NCBI GenBank assembly: GCA_021648745.1
Contig: JAKISE010000005.1
Location: 1 to 64,000, forward strand
DNA length: 64,000 nt
Source: Cyclobacteriaceae bacterium
GTDB lineage: Bacteria > Bacteroidota > Bacteroidia > Cytophagales > Cyclobacteriaceae
Direction: 5' to 3'
In this document: one piece after another, positions 25,758 to 34,733 of the stretch
Position numbering within the stretch: position 1 is the stretch's first letter
How the letters are laid out: the number at the start of each line of letters is the position of its first letter
Position numbers and translations under genes: made by a program
The notes under the pieces: generated by a model
What the model was told of the DNA's origin: nothing
Database searches by the model: none
The model's input: only the letters and a program-made list of their open reading frames with translations

Positions 25758-28700
25758 ATGAAGAAGATATTTGGATTGATTTTTCTTATTTCAGCACTAG
25801 GTTTTTCAAATAGATCTTTTGGGCAGCTTATAATCAATGCATCTCAGACGGATGTAAGCTGCTTTGGAGGAAATGATGGAACCATTACTGTAAACGTGAT
25901 TTCAGGAACGGCTCCCTTTCGGTATCAGTTAGTTTATCAAACAGGAGGTGGCGATGTTGATCTTTCTGATCAAGTTGGAATTGCGGCTACAAGCTTTACT
26001 TTTAAAACTGGAAATGGTTCTTTAAATGAACCGGGTGCAGAGGCCTTTGGTATTCCAAGACACGGTTTGTATAAGATTACTGTTATCTCGAGTGATCCTA
26101 TAATAATACCTGACAATCCTAAGTCATTAACAGTTTCTGTGAATGAGCCATCAGAAGTTATTTACTCAACTAACTTAACACCAAATTGTAGTGGGACAAG
26201 TGGTGCCATAGAATTTACGGTAAGTGGTGGAACACCGGGCTACGTAATTAGCTTTACTTCTGCTCCAGGGGCTTTGCCAGGAGGTGGCTCAATTGGGACT
26301 TCAGGTGGAATTTTTACAGAATCTAATTTGATTACAGGAGACTACACATTTGATATTACGGATGCAAACAACTGTGTTGAATCTAATACTGTTACTATTT
26401 TGCCTGCAGCTATTGATGCCCCAATTTCGGAAAATGGTCCTCAAACGATTTGTGAAGGGCAATCTCAAACTGTTACTATCAACCCTTCTGAATTAAATAC
26501 TTCATATCAAGTTCAATTGAATGGAGTTGATTTTGGTGCACCTATAATAGGTGATGGCAATCCTTTATTACTAGCGACCATAGGTTTAGCTGATGGGTTA
26601 ACTCCTGGAGGATCGCCTCATACCATTACAGTGGATGCATCCTTGAATGGCTGTACTAACACCCTAACAGATCAAATAGACTTAACGGTAAATCCGTTAC
26701 CACTAGACGAATCAATAGTGGAAGTTGGAACACCAACAATATGTGATGGAACGGATCAAACAGTTACCCTTACAAATTCAGAATTAGGAGCTGATTACCA
26801 GGTTCAGATTAATGGGGTTGATTTTGGAGGAGTATTTACAGGCACTGGCATAGCGAATGAATTAATAAGCACGATACCAGCAGCAAGTTTAACCTCGGCA
26901 GGCTCTCCTTATACGATAACAGTAGATGCATTATTGAATGGCTGTCCATTAACATTAACAGATCAAATATTGGTAACGGTAAATGCAGCAGCCGAAGCAG
27001 GTGTGGCAACACCTCAATCAACTTGTCCAACCGATAATGCTTTTGACCTCTTTTTAGGTTTAACAGGCAATAATACAGGTGGTGCTTGGAATGATGACGA
27101 TGCAACAGGACAGTTGTCGGGGAGTATATTTAATGCAGCAGCCCTTTCTATTGTAGTAACTACAACGTTTAATTTTACTTATACAGTAACCGGAATTCCT
27201 CCTTGTGTTGATGATATGGTTACATTACAAGTTACGGTTGATCCAGCTGCATCAACTACTGCTCCTAACGGAGGGGTGCTTATGATACAGGATCTATGCC
27301 AAGATGAAACAAGTGTTAGCCTAATGGCAAATACTACAGTGGGTGCAACGGTTAGATGGTTTGATGATGCTGCTAAAACAAACTTATTGTTCACAGGTAA
27401 TCCATATCAACCTACATTAGATTTAAGTACACCTGTTGCTCCATTAGTACAGTATTTTGTTAGTCAAGAAGGTGCTTGTGGAGAAAGTTCATTGACACAG
27501 TTTGACGTAAATGTGATTGCAAAACCAAATGCTGGAACATCCACTCCACAAAATGCATGTAATTTAGATAACGGGTTTGATTTGTTTACTGGCTTAACGG
27601 GTAATGATGCTGGTGGAACTTGGAATGATGATGATGCTACAGGAGCCTTGACTGGTTCAATATTTGATGCCACTACAGCTGGAATTGTGGTAGGTCAATC
27701 TTATGATTTTACTTATACTGTTTTAGGAACAGGTGCTTGTTTAGGAACCGATGTTTCTACCACTTTAACAGTAACGATAACTGGAGCAAGTGCACCTCCT
27801 ACTGGTTCAAGCCCAATATCAGCTTGTCAGAACAGCCAAACAGCACCAGTAATAACTGTTTCTGGTACTAATGTTCTTTGGTACGATGATGCAGCAATGA
27901 CCAATCCATCCATAGGTTCGGGGTCTAGCCTTAATTTAGCTGGACTGATAGATTTAAGTATTCTAGGACCTACGTCTTTCTTTGCAACGCAGAATGAAGG
28001 CTGTGGAGAATCTGGAGTGGAAGAAATAATTGTTGAAGTAATCGAGTGTATTGGAAACTGCAATTTTACGGTTCAAGTAAATCCTTTTCCCGCAACTTGT
28101 CAGTTTACTGATAACGGGACTAAAGACGGTGGAGTAAGCTTTGTATTAACAGGGGTAAATACCAATCCATTTTATTCAATATTTGAATCCGATGGCACTA
28201 TTATCGTTAGTCAATCAGGTTCGGATTTTGGTAAATTTTTAGGGCCTGGTACGTATAAATATAAAGTAGAAGATTTAGATGCAGGTTGTGGTCAAGAAGG
28301 GGAGTTTACAGTTGAACTGCAAGAAACTAAAGTAACTGGAACCGTTAGTAAAGCTGGAGATATAGCCTGTTTCGGTGATCCAACTGGAGGTTCTGCAGTT
28401 ATAACAGTAGATGGAGGTAACGGAAATATATTTGAGTATAGTGCTGATGCCGGTGCGAGTTGGATAGCATTTAGCTCGGGCAGCACGGTAATTGGTTTGC
28501 CTGTTGGTGAAGATTATAATATCTTAATAAGAGTTGATGAAGATGATTTATGTCCATTTAGTGCTCCTATATCTATTTCTGAACCTGCAGCTATTGAGGC
28601 TGTAGCAGCAAAATTAAGCGACACCTACCCTGAGCAAGATATTGGTTCTTTTATAGTTGGCAGTATAGACTCTGACAACCCTCCTTTTGATATTCAATTA

Positions 28701-29129
28701 TTGGATGGAGATGGATTTGTTATTGAGGATTTTCAAGCAATAATTCCAGATAGGTTTGGGAATTATAGCCATGTTTTTGGACAACTGCCAATAGGTATTT
28801 ATAATGCCGTTGTTAGAGACTCTACTGGTTGTGATATAGTACTTGAAATAAGTATCGAATCTAAAACTGATGTTTCAATTCCCAATGTTTTTACACCAAA
28901 TAATGATGGTATTAATGAAGCCTTTATTATTTTAAATAAAAAGGCGAGCACTAAATTGGTAATTGTTAATCGCTGGGGTGTACGAGTGTTTAATAGTGAC
29001 GATTACCAAAATGACTGGCGTGCAGAAGGCGTACCTGATGGTATTTACTTCTACACAATTAGTATGGATGGCCAAGCATATAACGGGTCGGTTGAAGTAT
29101 GGCGTGGTGGTGCAAAGATTAATAATTAG
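25758..29129 (+). CDS. Large T9SS surface protein with SprB-like repeats (gliding-motility C-terminal domain)
   Basis: The 1123-aa protein has a signal peptide (~1-22, NRSFGQ). Residues ~25-140 hold a SprB-like unit (SQTDVSCFGGNDGTITV), and another is near 865 (SKAGDIACFGDPTGG). Two ~95-aa modules (about 222-314 and 320-412) share ICxGxxQTVT and YQVQxNGVDFG. A two-part unit is duplicated at about 411-590 and 590-755, marked by WNDDDATG and WFDDA/WYDDA. The end (VSIPNVFTPNNDGINEAF ... NRWGVRVF ... GVPDGIYFY) is the CHU_C/gliding-motility-type T9SS type-B sorting domain. It is probably a surface adhesin or filament. Confidence 0.88.
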   Translation: MKKIFGLIFLISALGFSNRSFGQLIINASQTDVSCFGGNDGTITVNVISGTAPFRYQLVYQTGGGDVDLSDQVGIAATSFTFKTGNGSLNEPGAEAFGIPRHGLYKITVISSDPIIIPDNPKSLTVSVNEPSEVIYSTNLTPNCSGTSGAIEFTVSGGTPGYVISFTSAPGALPGGGSIGTSGGIFTESNLITGDYTFDITDANNCVESNTVTILPAAIDAPISENGPQTICEGQSQTVTINPSELNTSYQVQLNGVDFGAPIIGDGNPLLLATIGLADGLTPGGSPHTITVDASLNGCTNTLTDQIDLTVNPLPLDESIVEVGTPTICDGTDQTVTLTNSELGADYQVQINGVDFGGVFTGTGIANELISTIPAASLTSAGSPYTITVDALLNGCPLTLTDQILVTVNAAAEAGVATPQSTCPTDNAFDLFLGLTGNNTGGAWNDDDATGQLSGSIFNAAALSIVVTTTFNFTYTVTGIPPCVDDMVTLQVTVDPAASTTAPNGGVLMIQDLCQDETSVSLMANTTVGATVRWFDDAAKTNLLFTGNPYQPTLDLSTPVAPLVQYFVSQEGACGESSLTQFDVNVIAKPNAGTSTPQNACNLDNGFDLFTGLTGNDAGGTWNDDDATGALTGSIFDATTAGIVVGQSYDFTYTVLGTGACLGTDVSTTLTVTITGASAPPTGSSPISACQNSQTAPVITVSGTNVLWYDDAAMTNPSIGSGSSLNLAGLIDLSILGPTSFFATQNEGCGESGVEEIIVEVIECIGNCNFTVQVNPFPATCQFTDNGTKDGGVSFVLTGVNTNPFYSIFESDGTIIVSQSGSDFGKFLGPGTYKYKVEDLDAGCGQEGEFTVELQETKVTGTVSKAGDIACFGDPTGGSAVITVDGGNGNIFEYSADAGASWIAFSSGSTVIGLPVGEDYNILIRVDEDDLCPFSAPISISEPAAIEAVAAKLSDTYPEQDIGSFIVGSIDSDNPPFDIQLLDGDGFVIEDFQAIIPDRFGNYSHVFGQLPIGIYNAVVRDSTGCDIVLEISIESKTDVSIPNVFTPNNDGINEAFIILNKKASTKLVIVNRWGVRVFNSDDYQNDWRAEGVPDGIYFYTISMDGQAYNGSVEVWRGGAKINN

Positions 29130-29186
29130 TAGTACTGAGTTGAAAGTCCAAAACCGAAAGTGATTCTTCAAGCTTCGAACTTCTAG

Positions 29187-29211
29187 CTTAAATTTCTGTA
29201 AGAAATTTAAG
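29187..29211. repeat. Hairpin over the luxC-like stop codon
   Basis: CTTAAATTTC-TGTAA-GAAATTTAAG is a perfect 10-bp stem covering the last codons and stop of the leftward acyl-CoA reductase gene, in the gap to the convergent adhesin gene. No clear T-run on either strand. Confidence 0.4.
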
Positions 29212-30195
29212 CGTATCTACTCCGTCTGCATAATCTAGCACTTCAGGATACTGACCCTCCCCAAAAGGAATGCAGTCTAGCCGATTAGCTTCTGAGCCAA
29301 TAATGCACTGGATCTTATCTTTATTTATTTCTAATCTTGATTTTAAGGCTTCTGTATCGGTGTACACTTCATAAAAAAGTACCGCAAGAGGCGAAACTAA
29401 TTCGGAGGATTCTTTAAGAAGCAAAAACCCAGTATCTAAATGTGGCTCTCTATTTACCAAGTAAATAGATTTATTATAATCATAATTATTTACCCATTTA
29501 CTATGAAATGCAATGTCTTTATACGCATTGAGCACATCTAAAAAGGATATAAAATCATATTCTTTAGGTACATATAACTTAGATACATTTCTACAGCCTA
29601 AACCAAAATAAGAAAATATATCCTTGCCCAACGCAATAATGTCTTCATCTGTTTCATCTCCTTTAAGTACGGCACAAGAAGTGCGATTTTTACGAATTAT
29701 ATGCGGTTGCTTCCCAAAATATTGTTTAAAATATCGAGCAGAGTTATCGCTTCCCGTAGCAATTACCGCATCAATATGTTCAAGTTTACCTACGTATTCT
29801 ATTTGATCCTCAAACGTTTGTTCTATTGAAATAAGCAAATCTGTTAGCAGGGGCATTAATACTTTATCTTGTGAGCTAAGCTTAATAACGGCCTTATTGC
29901 CACTAATAAGTACAGACAGTAAATCGTGAAACCCTACGAGTGGAATATTGCCTGCCATAACTATCCCTATTCGTTTGACAGAACTGTTAAGAGTGTAGGC
30001 TTCAGCCCAAGACGTTAAAGCGTCTTTCTTTAGCATTTTAGAAATACCTGAAATAGCCATTGCAACCGATTCTTGTGTAAACCAGCGGTTTTCATTACCA
30101 GCTTTATCGGCCCAATCTAGTAATTTTTCTTTCGAAAGGCCATTAAGAACTTTTCCTAGTTGACTAAGTGCTTCAATACGTTGAGTAAGTTTCAT
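29188..30195 (-). CDS. Acyl-CoA reductase (LuxC-like)
   Basis: The protein is 335 aa from ATG 30195 (MKLTQRIEALSQLG); a GTG at 30213 is in frame but overlaps the -7 match. It belongs to the LuxC/aldehyde dehydrogenase-like acyl-CoA reductase family: VKRIGIVMAGNIPLVGFHDLL, HIIRKNRTSCAVLKG and the probable nucleophile in FGLGCRNVSKLY. It reduces acyl-CoA to aldehyde with NADPH. No luxD/E or luciferase genes are near. In this phylum the enzyme is often a lone gene; its pathway is uncertain. Confidence 0.85.
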   Translation of the reverse strand: MKLTQRIEALSQLGKVLNGLSKEKLLDWADKAGNENRWFTQESVAMAISGISKMLKKDALTSWAEAYTLNSSVKRIGIVMAGNIPLVGFHDLLSVLISGNKAVIKLSSQDKVLMPLLTDLLISIEQTFEDQIEYVGKLEHIDAVIATGSDNSARYFKQYFGKQPHIIRKNRTSCAVLKGDETDEDIIALGKDIFSYFGLGCRNVSKLYVPKEYDFISFLDVLNAYKDIAFHSKWVNNYDYNKSIYLVNREPHLDTGFLLLKESSELVSPLAVLFYEVYTDTEALKSRLEINKDKIQCIIGSEANRLDCIPFGEGQYPEVLDYADGVDTLKFLTEI

Positions 30196-30212
30196 AGCAT
30201 CATGTTGAAGCA

Positions 30213-30220
30213 CAAAGTTA
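30213..30220 (-). promoter_or_regulatory. -7 box match for the acyl-CoA reductase gene
   Basis: On the minus strand TAACTTTG fits TAnnTTTG, 18 bp before the ATG at 30195. No -33 TTTG was found at correct spacing. Confidence 0.35.
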
Positions 30221-30351
30221 ATGGACTAAATTGTGAGCTTTGGATAATCTCTTATTAATTATGGTGTTTAAACATTTGCTCAAATTGGTATTTTTAAACC
30301 ATTTAATTGTAGTTTAGGAACTCGATTATTAACCAATTAAAAACCCATTCT

Positions 30352-33300
30352 ATGAAACCCCTCTTTCTAATCTTTATTGTTTTACCAATTAGTTTATTAG
30401 GTCAAAATAACCCTTTATGGATGCGTTATTCGGCCATTTCTCCCGATGGGAAAGAAATTGCATTTTCCTATAAAGGAGATATTTTTAAAGTTAATGCAGA
30501 TGGTGGATTGGCTTTGCAATTAACAAATCATCAGGCACATGATACTGAACCAATTTGGAGTAATGATGGTAAATCAATAGCCTATGCTTCTGATAGGTAT
30601 GGTAATTTTGACGTGTTTCTAATCCCTGCAGATGGAGGTCAATCAAAACGATTAACTTTCCATTCATCTTCAGACCACCCAATGGATTTTAGTCCTAATG
30701 GTAAGAATGTGATTTATTCTTCTTCAAGAAAGGATGACCCTAAAGCTGTATTTTTTCCAACAGGAGCTTTACCAGAAGTGTATAGTGTTTCTGTTTCTGG
30801 AGGCCGGGAAAAAATGTTATTAACAACTCCATCTGAGCTTGTTCAATATAGCCCAAATGGGAATAAATTAATTTTCCATAATAGAAAAGGGTATGAAAAT
30901 GCGTGGCGTAAGCATCATATATCTTCTATTACAAGAGATATAATGACCTATGATTTTGCTTCGGGCAAATTTGAAACTGTAATATCTTGGCAAGGAGAGG
31001 ATAGAAACCCAGTTTGGATTAATGACACTAATTTTTATTATTTGAGTGAAAAAAGTGGCTCATTTAATATTTGGAAAGCTTCATTAAAAGTAGGTGCTGA
31101 ATCGCAAATATCTAAGTTTGAAAATCATCCAGTAAGATTTCTTTCCATCGCAGAGAATGGAAACTTATGCTTTGGTTATAATGGAGAAATTTATACCATC
31201 GTAAACGGTAGCGCTCCATCAAAAGTTGAGGTTCAAATTAATTCAGATTTTCAGTATAACGATGCCATAATAGAGAAAATAACATCTGGAGCAGACGAAT
31301 TTCAGGTATCCCCAAATGGGAAAGAAGTAGCATTTATCGTACACGGTGAAGTATTTGTTACGTCAATAGAATATGGGGCTACAAAACAAATTACAGCCAC
31401 TTCTGTACAAGAACGTAATCTTAGTTTTTCTCCAGAAGGAGATAAATTGCTTTATTCCAGTGAAAGAAATGAGAGTTGGAATATATATGAAGCTTCTCTC
31501 GGTCGGGAAGAAGATAAGTATTTCTATAATGCTACTATTATTAATGAAAAAGTAATCATATCAAGTACAGCAGAAGAGTTTCAACCTCAATTTTCACCAG
31601 ATGGGAAGGAAATAGCCTACTTAGAAGAGCGTACAACTGTTAAGGTGTATAATGTGGCATCGAAACAAAGCAGAACGGTGCTTGCAGGCGATTTAAACTA
31701 TTCTTATTCAGATGGAGACCAATACTTTACTTGGTCACCCGATAGCAAATGGCTATTAGTGCAGTATTTTGATGCTGAAAGATGGAATACTGATATTGGC
31801 TTGCTAAATGTATCTTCCAAGGAAATACTAAACCTAACAGAAAGTGGCTATAATAATTACGGAGCTAAATTCGCAATGGAAGGTGAAATGGTGTATTGGG
31901 CAACTGATAAACAAGGCTTTAGGTCGCACGGTAGTTGGGGTTCTGAAGATGATGTGTATGCCATTTTTTTAACATCGGATGCCTATAATAAATTTACACT
32001 TTCCAAGGCAGATTATGCTTTGTGGAAAGAAGAACAAAAAGAAGAAGAAAAAAAGAATGATTCCAAAGACACGGATAAAAAGTCTAAGAAAAAGAAGAAT
32101 GCAGAGAAGGATGAGGACAGTAAGAAAGTTACTGCTTTAAAAATAGAAAGGGCTAACCTTAATGATAGAAAGGTTAGACTAACTAATTTTTCTTCGCACT
32201 TGGCAGATTTTTTGGTGAATGAGGATGGGGAAGAAATGGTGTTTATTTCAAGGTTTGATAAAGGCTACGATATGTGGTCCACCAAGTTTAGAGAAAAGAA
32301 AACTAAAGTATTGGCTAAGCTTGGTAGCTCTCCTTCTAAGCTGGAATTTGATAAGGATCAAGAAAATGTATTCTATTTGAATAGAGGCAAAATAAGCAAA
32401 GTAAATCTGAAGGATGGAAAGATCAAGGGCATATCATTTTCTAGCGAGATGACTTTGGATAAAGGAGCAGAACGTGCTTATATGTTTGAGCATTCGTGGA
32501 GACAGTTCAAGAAAAAGTTTTATCTCGAAAACTTGCACGGTGTAGATTGGGATATGTATAAAAAGAATTATCAAGCTTTTCTCCCATACATTAATAATGG
32601 CTATGATTTTGCCGAAATGCTAAGTGAAATGTTAGGAGAAGTGAATGCTTCGCATACAGGATCTGGTTATAGACTGGCTAGAAGTGGTGGCGATAAAACT
32701 GCAACCTTTGCAGCTTATTATGATGATACATATACAGCTAATGGGTTGAAAATTACTGAAATCATCGACAAGAGTCCATTAATTACTAAATCTGGTAAGA
32801 TTAAGGCAGGTGTAGTGATCGAAAAAATAAATGGCAAATCCATTGTGCAAGATGCGAACTACTACAAATTATTGAATAGAAAAGCAGGTGAAAAGCTGTT
32901 GCTTTCATTTTATAACCCAAGTAATTCCCAACGATGGGATGAGGTAGTTAAACCCATTTCTTTAAGACAAGAAAACAGATTACTTTATGAACGATGGATT
33001 AAAACAAGAGAAGAAAAGATTGATCAGCTTTCGAATGGGCAATTAGGCTATGTGCATGTAAAGGGAATGAACAGCGCTAGTTTTAGAGAAGTGTTCGAAA
33101 AAGTACTAGGTAAGCATAACAAAAAGAAGGCATTAATTGTAGATACAAGGTTCAATGGAGGTGGTTGGTTGCACGATGACCTTGCTACCTTTTTAGATGG
33201 CAAACGATATATGAGTTTTGAACCTCGTGGGCAAAAAAATATGGGAGGCGAGCCTTTAAATAAATGGCAAAAACCTTCGTGTGTTTTAATGAGTGAAAGT

Positions 33301-33588
33301 AATTATTCTGATGCACATATGTTTCCTTATACCTATAAGGCTTTAGGTATTGGTAAACTGGTTGGAATGCCAGTACCAGGAACGGGAACTGCGGTTTGGT
33401 GGGAAACTATGCTTGATGGAGATACTTATTTTGGAATCCCTCAAATTGGAATGCGTACCGGAGATGGCAAGCTGATGGAAAATACGCAGCTAGAGCCAGA
33501 TGTAAAGGTTGATAATACCTGGAATAATGTTGTTAATGGCGAGGATGAGCAGTTGGAAGCAGCGGTTAAATTATTATTGGAGGAATAA
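30352..33588 (+). CDS. Tricorn-like S41 protease with beta-propeller
   Basis: The 1078-aa protein has a signal peptide (~1-18, ISLLGQ). Residues ~20-530 carry TolB/PD40-type propeller repeats (MRYSAISPDGKEIAF, LSFSPEGDKLLYSS). A charged linker near 560-590 is Lys/Glu-rich. A PDZ domain lies at ~795-870, then the S41 catalytic domain with Ser986 in NYSDAHMFP. This is the tricorn protease order. It probably trims peptides or damaged proteins in the periplasm. Flanked by acyl-CoA reductase (divergent) and a strong terminator. Confidence 0.92.
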   Translation: MKPLFLIFIVLPISLLGQNNPLWMRYSAISPDGKEIAFSYKGDIFKVNADGGLALQLTNHQAHDTEPIWSNDGKSIAYASDRYGNFDVFLIPADGGQSKRLTFHSSSDHPMDFSPNGKNVIYSSSRKDDPKAVFFPTGALPEVYSVSVSGGREKMLLTTPSELVQYSPNGNKLIFHNRKGYENAWRKHHISSITRDIMTYDFASGKFETVISWQGEDRNPVWINDTNFYYLSEKSGSFNIWKASLKVGAESQISKFENHPVRFLSIAENGNLCFGYNGEIYTIVNGSAPSKVEVQINSDFQYNDAIIEKITSGADEFQVSPNGKEVAFIVHGEVFVTSIEYGATKQITATSVQERNLSFSPEGDKLLYSSERNESWNIYEASLGREEDKYFYNATIINEKVIISSTAEEFQPQFSPDGKEIAYLEERTTVKVYNVASKQSRTVLAGDLNYSYSDGDQYFTWSPDSKWLLVQYFDAERWNTDIGLLNVSSKEILNLTESGYNNYGAKFAMEGEMVYWATDKQGFRSHGSWGSEDDVYAIFLTSDAYNKFTLSKADYALWKEEQKEEEKKNDSKDTDKKSKKKKNAEKDEDSKKVTALKIERANLNDRKVRLTNFSSHLADFLVNEDGEEMVFISRFDKGYDMWSTKFREKKTKVLAKLGSSPSKLEFDKDQENVFYLNRGKISKVNLKDGKIKGISFSSEMTLDKGAERAYMFEHSWRQFKKKFYLENLHGVDWDMYKKNYQAFLPYINNGYDFAEMLSEMLGEVNASHTGSGYRLARSGGDKTATFAAYYDDTYTANGLKITEIIDKSPLITKSGKIKAGVVIEKINGKSIVQDANYYKLLNRKAGEKLLLSFYNPSNSQRWDEVVKPISLRQENRLLYERWIKTREEKIDQLSNGQLGYVHVKGMNSASFREVFEKVLGKHNKKKALIVDTRFNGGGWLHDDLATFLDGKRYMSFEPRGQKNMGGEPLNKWQKPSCVLMSESNYSDAHMFPYTYKALGIGKLVGMPVPGTGTAVWWETMLDGDTYFGIPQIGMRTGDGKLMENTQLEPDVKVDNTWNNVVNGEDEQLEAAVKLLLEE

Positions 33589-33606
33589 TCATTAATACGA
33601 CTTAGT

Positions 33607-33642
33607 AAAAAAGGCATAAGGTTTAAACCTTATGCCTTTTTT
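33607..33642. terminator. Perfect palindromic terminator after the tricorn-like gene
   Basis: AAAAAAGGCATAAGGTTT is followed directly by AAACCTTATGCCTTTTTT, an 18-bp perfect palindrome with A-run and T-run, so it can stop transcription in both directions. Confidence 0.85.
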
Positions 33643-33678
33643 ACTTATAATAATTCTAAATAGCTAAGATATATCAAT

Positions 33679-33707
33679 TTTTAAGGCCTTAAAAGGATAT
33701 AGTTTTG
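33679..33707 (+). promoter_or_regulatory. Candidate promoter of the CopD-like gene
   Basis: TAGTTTTG (33700-33707) fits TAnnTTTG; a weak -33 (TTTT, 33679-33682) is 17 bp upstream. It predicts a ~15-nt leader to the ATG at 33729. Confidence 0.4.
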
Positions 33708-33728
33708 CATCTCTTATTTATAAAAGAT

Positions 33729-34166
33729 ATGCACAAGTACATTATTCTATTACATGTTTTAGCAGCTACCGTTTGGGTAGGAGGCCATCTAGTGTTGGCT
33801 ATTGGTATTTTGCCCTCAGTAGTAAAGTATGGTAACATCGATCTTCTAAATGCTTTTGAGGCTAAGTATGAAAAGGTTGGAATACCAGCTTTAATTATCT
33901 TGGTAGTAACTGGTTTATATATGGCAATTGACTATTTGCCAATGAGCGAGTGGTTCGATTTTAGCAATAATTTAAGCAAACATATTTCAATTAAAATCAT
34001 TCTTTTAGGTATAACCATTGCCTTGGCCTTGCATGCTCGGCTAAAGTTGCTTCCTAATTTATCCGTTAATAACTTAATAATATTGGCCGTTCACATAATA
34101 GCCATTACAACAGTGGCAGTAATGTTCGTAGTTACTGGCTTAAGCTTTAGGTTGGGGTTCCTATAA
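33729..34166 (+). CDS. CopD-like integral membrane protein
   Basis: The 145-aa protein starts at ATG 33729 (MHKYIILLHVLAATVWVGGH). Four transmembrane helices are visible, with histidines in HVLAATVWVGGH and ALHARLKLL that fit the CopD/copper-resistance or related haem-binding membrane domain (DUF2269-like). Copper import or electron transfer is possible; no cop genes are nearby. Convergent with the DUF6249-like gene. Confidence 0.7.
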   Translation: MHKYIILLHVLAATVWVGGHLVLAIGILPSVVKYGNIDLLNAFEAKYEKVGIPALIILVVTGLYMAIDYLPMSEWFDFSNNLSKHISIKIILLGITIALALHARLKLLPNLSVNNLIILAVHIIAITTVAVMFVVTGLSFRLGFL

Positions 34167-34193
34167 AAGTGTAATCCTTGATTTTTTTCAGAA

Positions 34194-34240
34194 AGCTCAA
34201 TACGCTGCCGAAGTACTAAACCTTGACAGCGTATTGAGCT
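34194..34240. repeat. Perfect 14-bp inverted repeat between convergent genes
   Basis: AGCTCAATACGCTG (34194-34207) and CAGCGTATTGAGCT (34227-34240) are perfect arms with a 19-nt loop, between the 3' ends of CopD-like and DUF6249-like genes. No strong T-run follows on either strand. It may act as a bidirectional stop or stability hairpin. Confidence 0.55.
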
Positions 34241-34247
34241 AAGGTTC

Positions 34248-34598
34248 TTACTTTTCGTCCTCTTTCTTAATTTTTCTAATTAGAAAAAACGAAGCTAACA
34301 GGCTTAGCCCTGCAAAAAGGAAAATGCCTATTACATAGCCTTGTTCATCATTATGTCCTAAATTAAAAATGTATTCCATCATCATGCCAAAAGCGGCTCC
34401 TAATGAAATGCCAATTGCTAAAAGGCCTAGTACAATTACAAAGTACCAAGTATTGCCTCCGGCAGATTTAAATAGTTTGGCATCTGCGCCAGCCTCAATA
34501 AGTGCTAAGCGCTCTTTGTTTCTGGTAGTTAAATAATAATAAACTATTCCAAAAACTGTTAAAAATATTACTGGTACTACAATTAATTCCGATCCCAT
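34248..34598 (-). CDS. DUF6249-like small membrane protein
   Basis: The protein is 116 aa from ATG 34598 (MGSELIVVPVIFLTVFGIVYYYL); a longer frame to 34649 is less likely. It has an N-terminal transmembrane helix, the conserved-looking block TTRNKERLALIEAGADAKLF, and two further helices near residues 60-80 and 90-110. This pattern fits the DUF6249 proteins often located beside ECF sigma genes in Bacteroidota. It is divergent from the sigma gene at 34734, so it is a likely regulon member or regulator. Confidence 0.65.
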   Translation of the reverse strand: MGSELIVVPVIFLTVFGIVYYYLTTRNKERLALIEAGADAKLFKSAGGNTWYFVIVLGLLAIGISLGAAFGMMMEYIFNLGHNDEQGYVIGIFLFAGLSLLASFFLIRKIKKEDEK

Positions 34599-34657
34599 AA
34601 TGTGTTGAGTTTTATGTTTAAAATTTGAGTTCAACCAATTAGACAACATAGTTTATG

Positions 34658-34706
34658 TAACGGTTACAAACTTTGTAAAAAAAGTTTGATTAAATTGTAA
34701 CCGTTA
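34658..34706. promoter_or_regulatory. Long palindrome in the divergent ECF sigma promoter region
   Basis: TAACGGTTACAA (34658-34669) and TTGTAACCGTTA (34695-34706) are perfect inverted copies. A second nested stem (CAAACTT / AAGTTTG) lies inside. It sits between the divergent DUF6249-like and ECF sigma genes and could be a shared operator. Confidence 0.45.
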
Positions 34707-34733
34707 ACGCAGATTCGGGGTCTATACAAGTAA

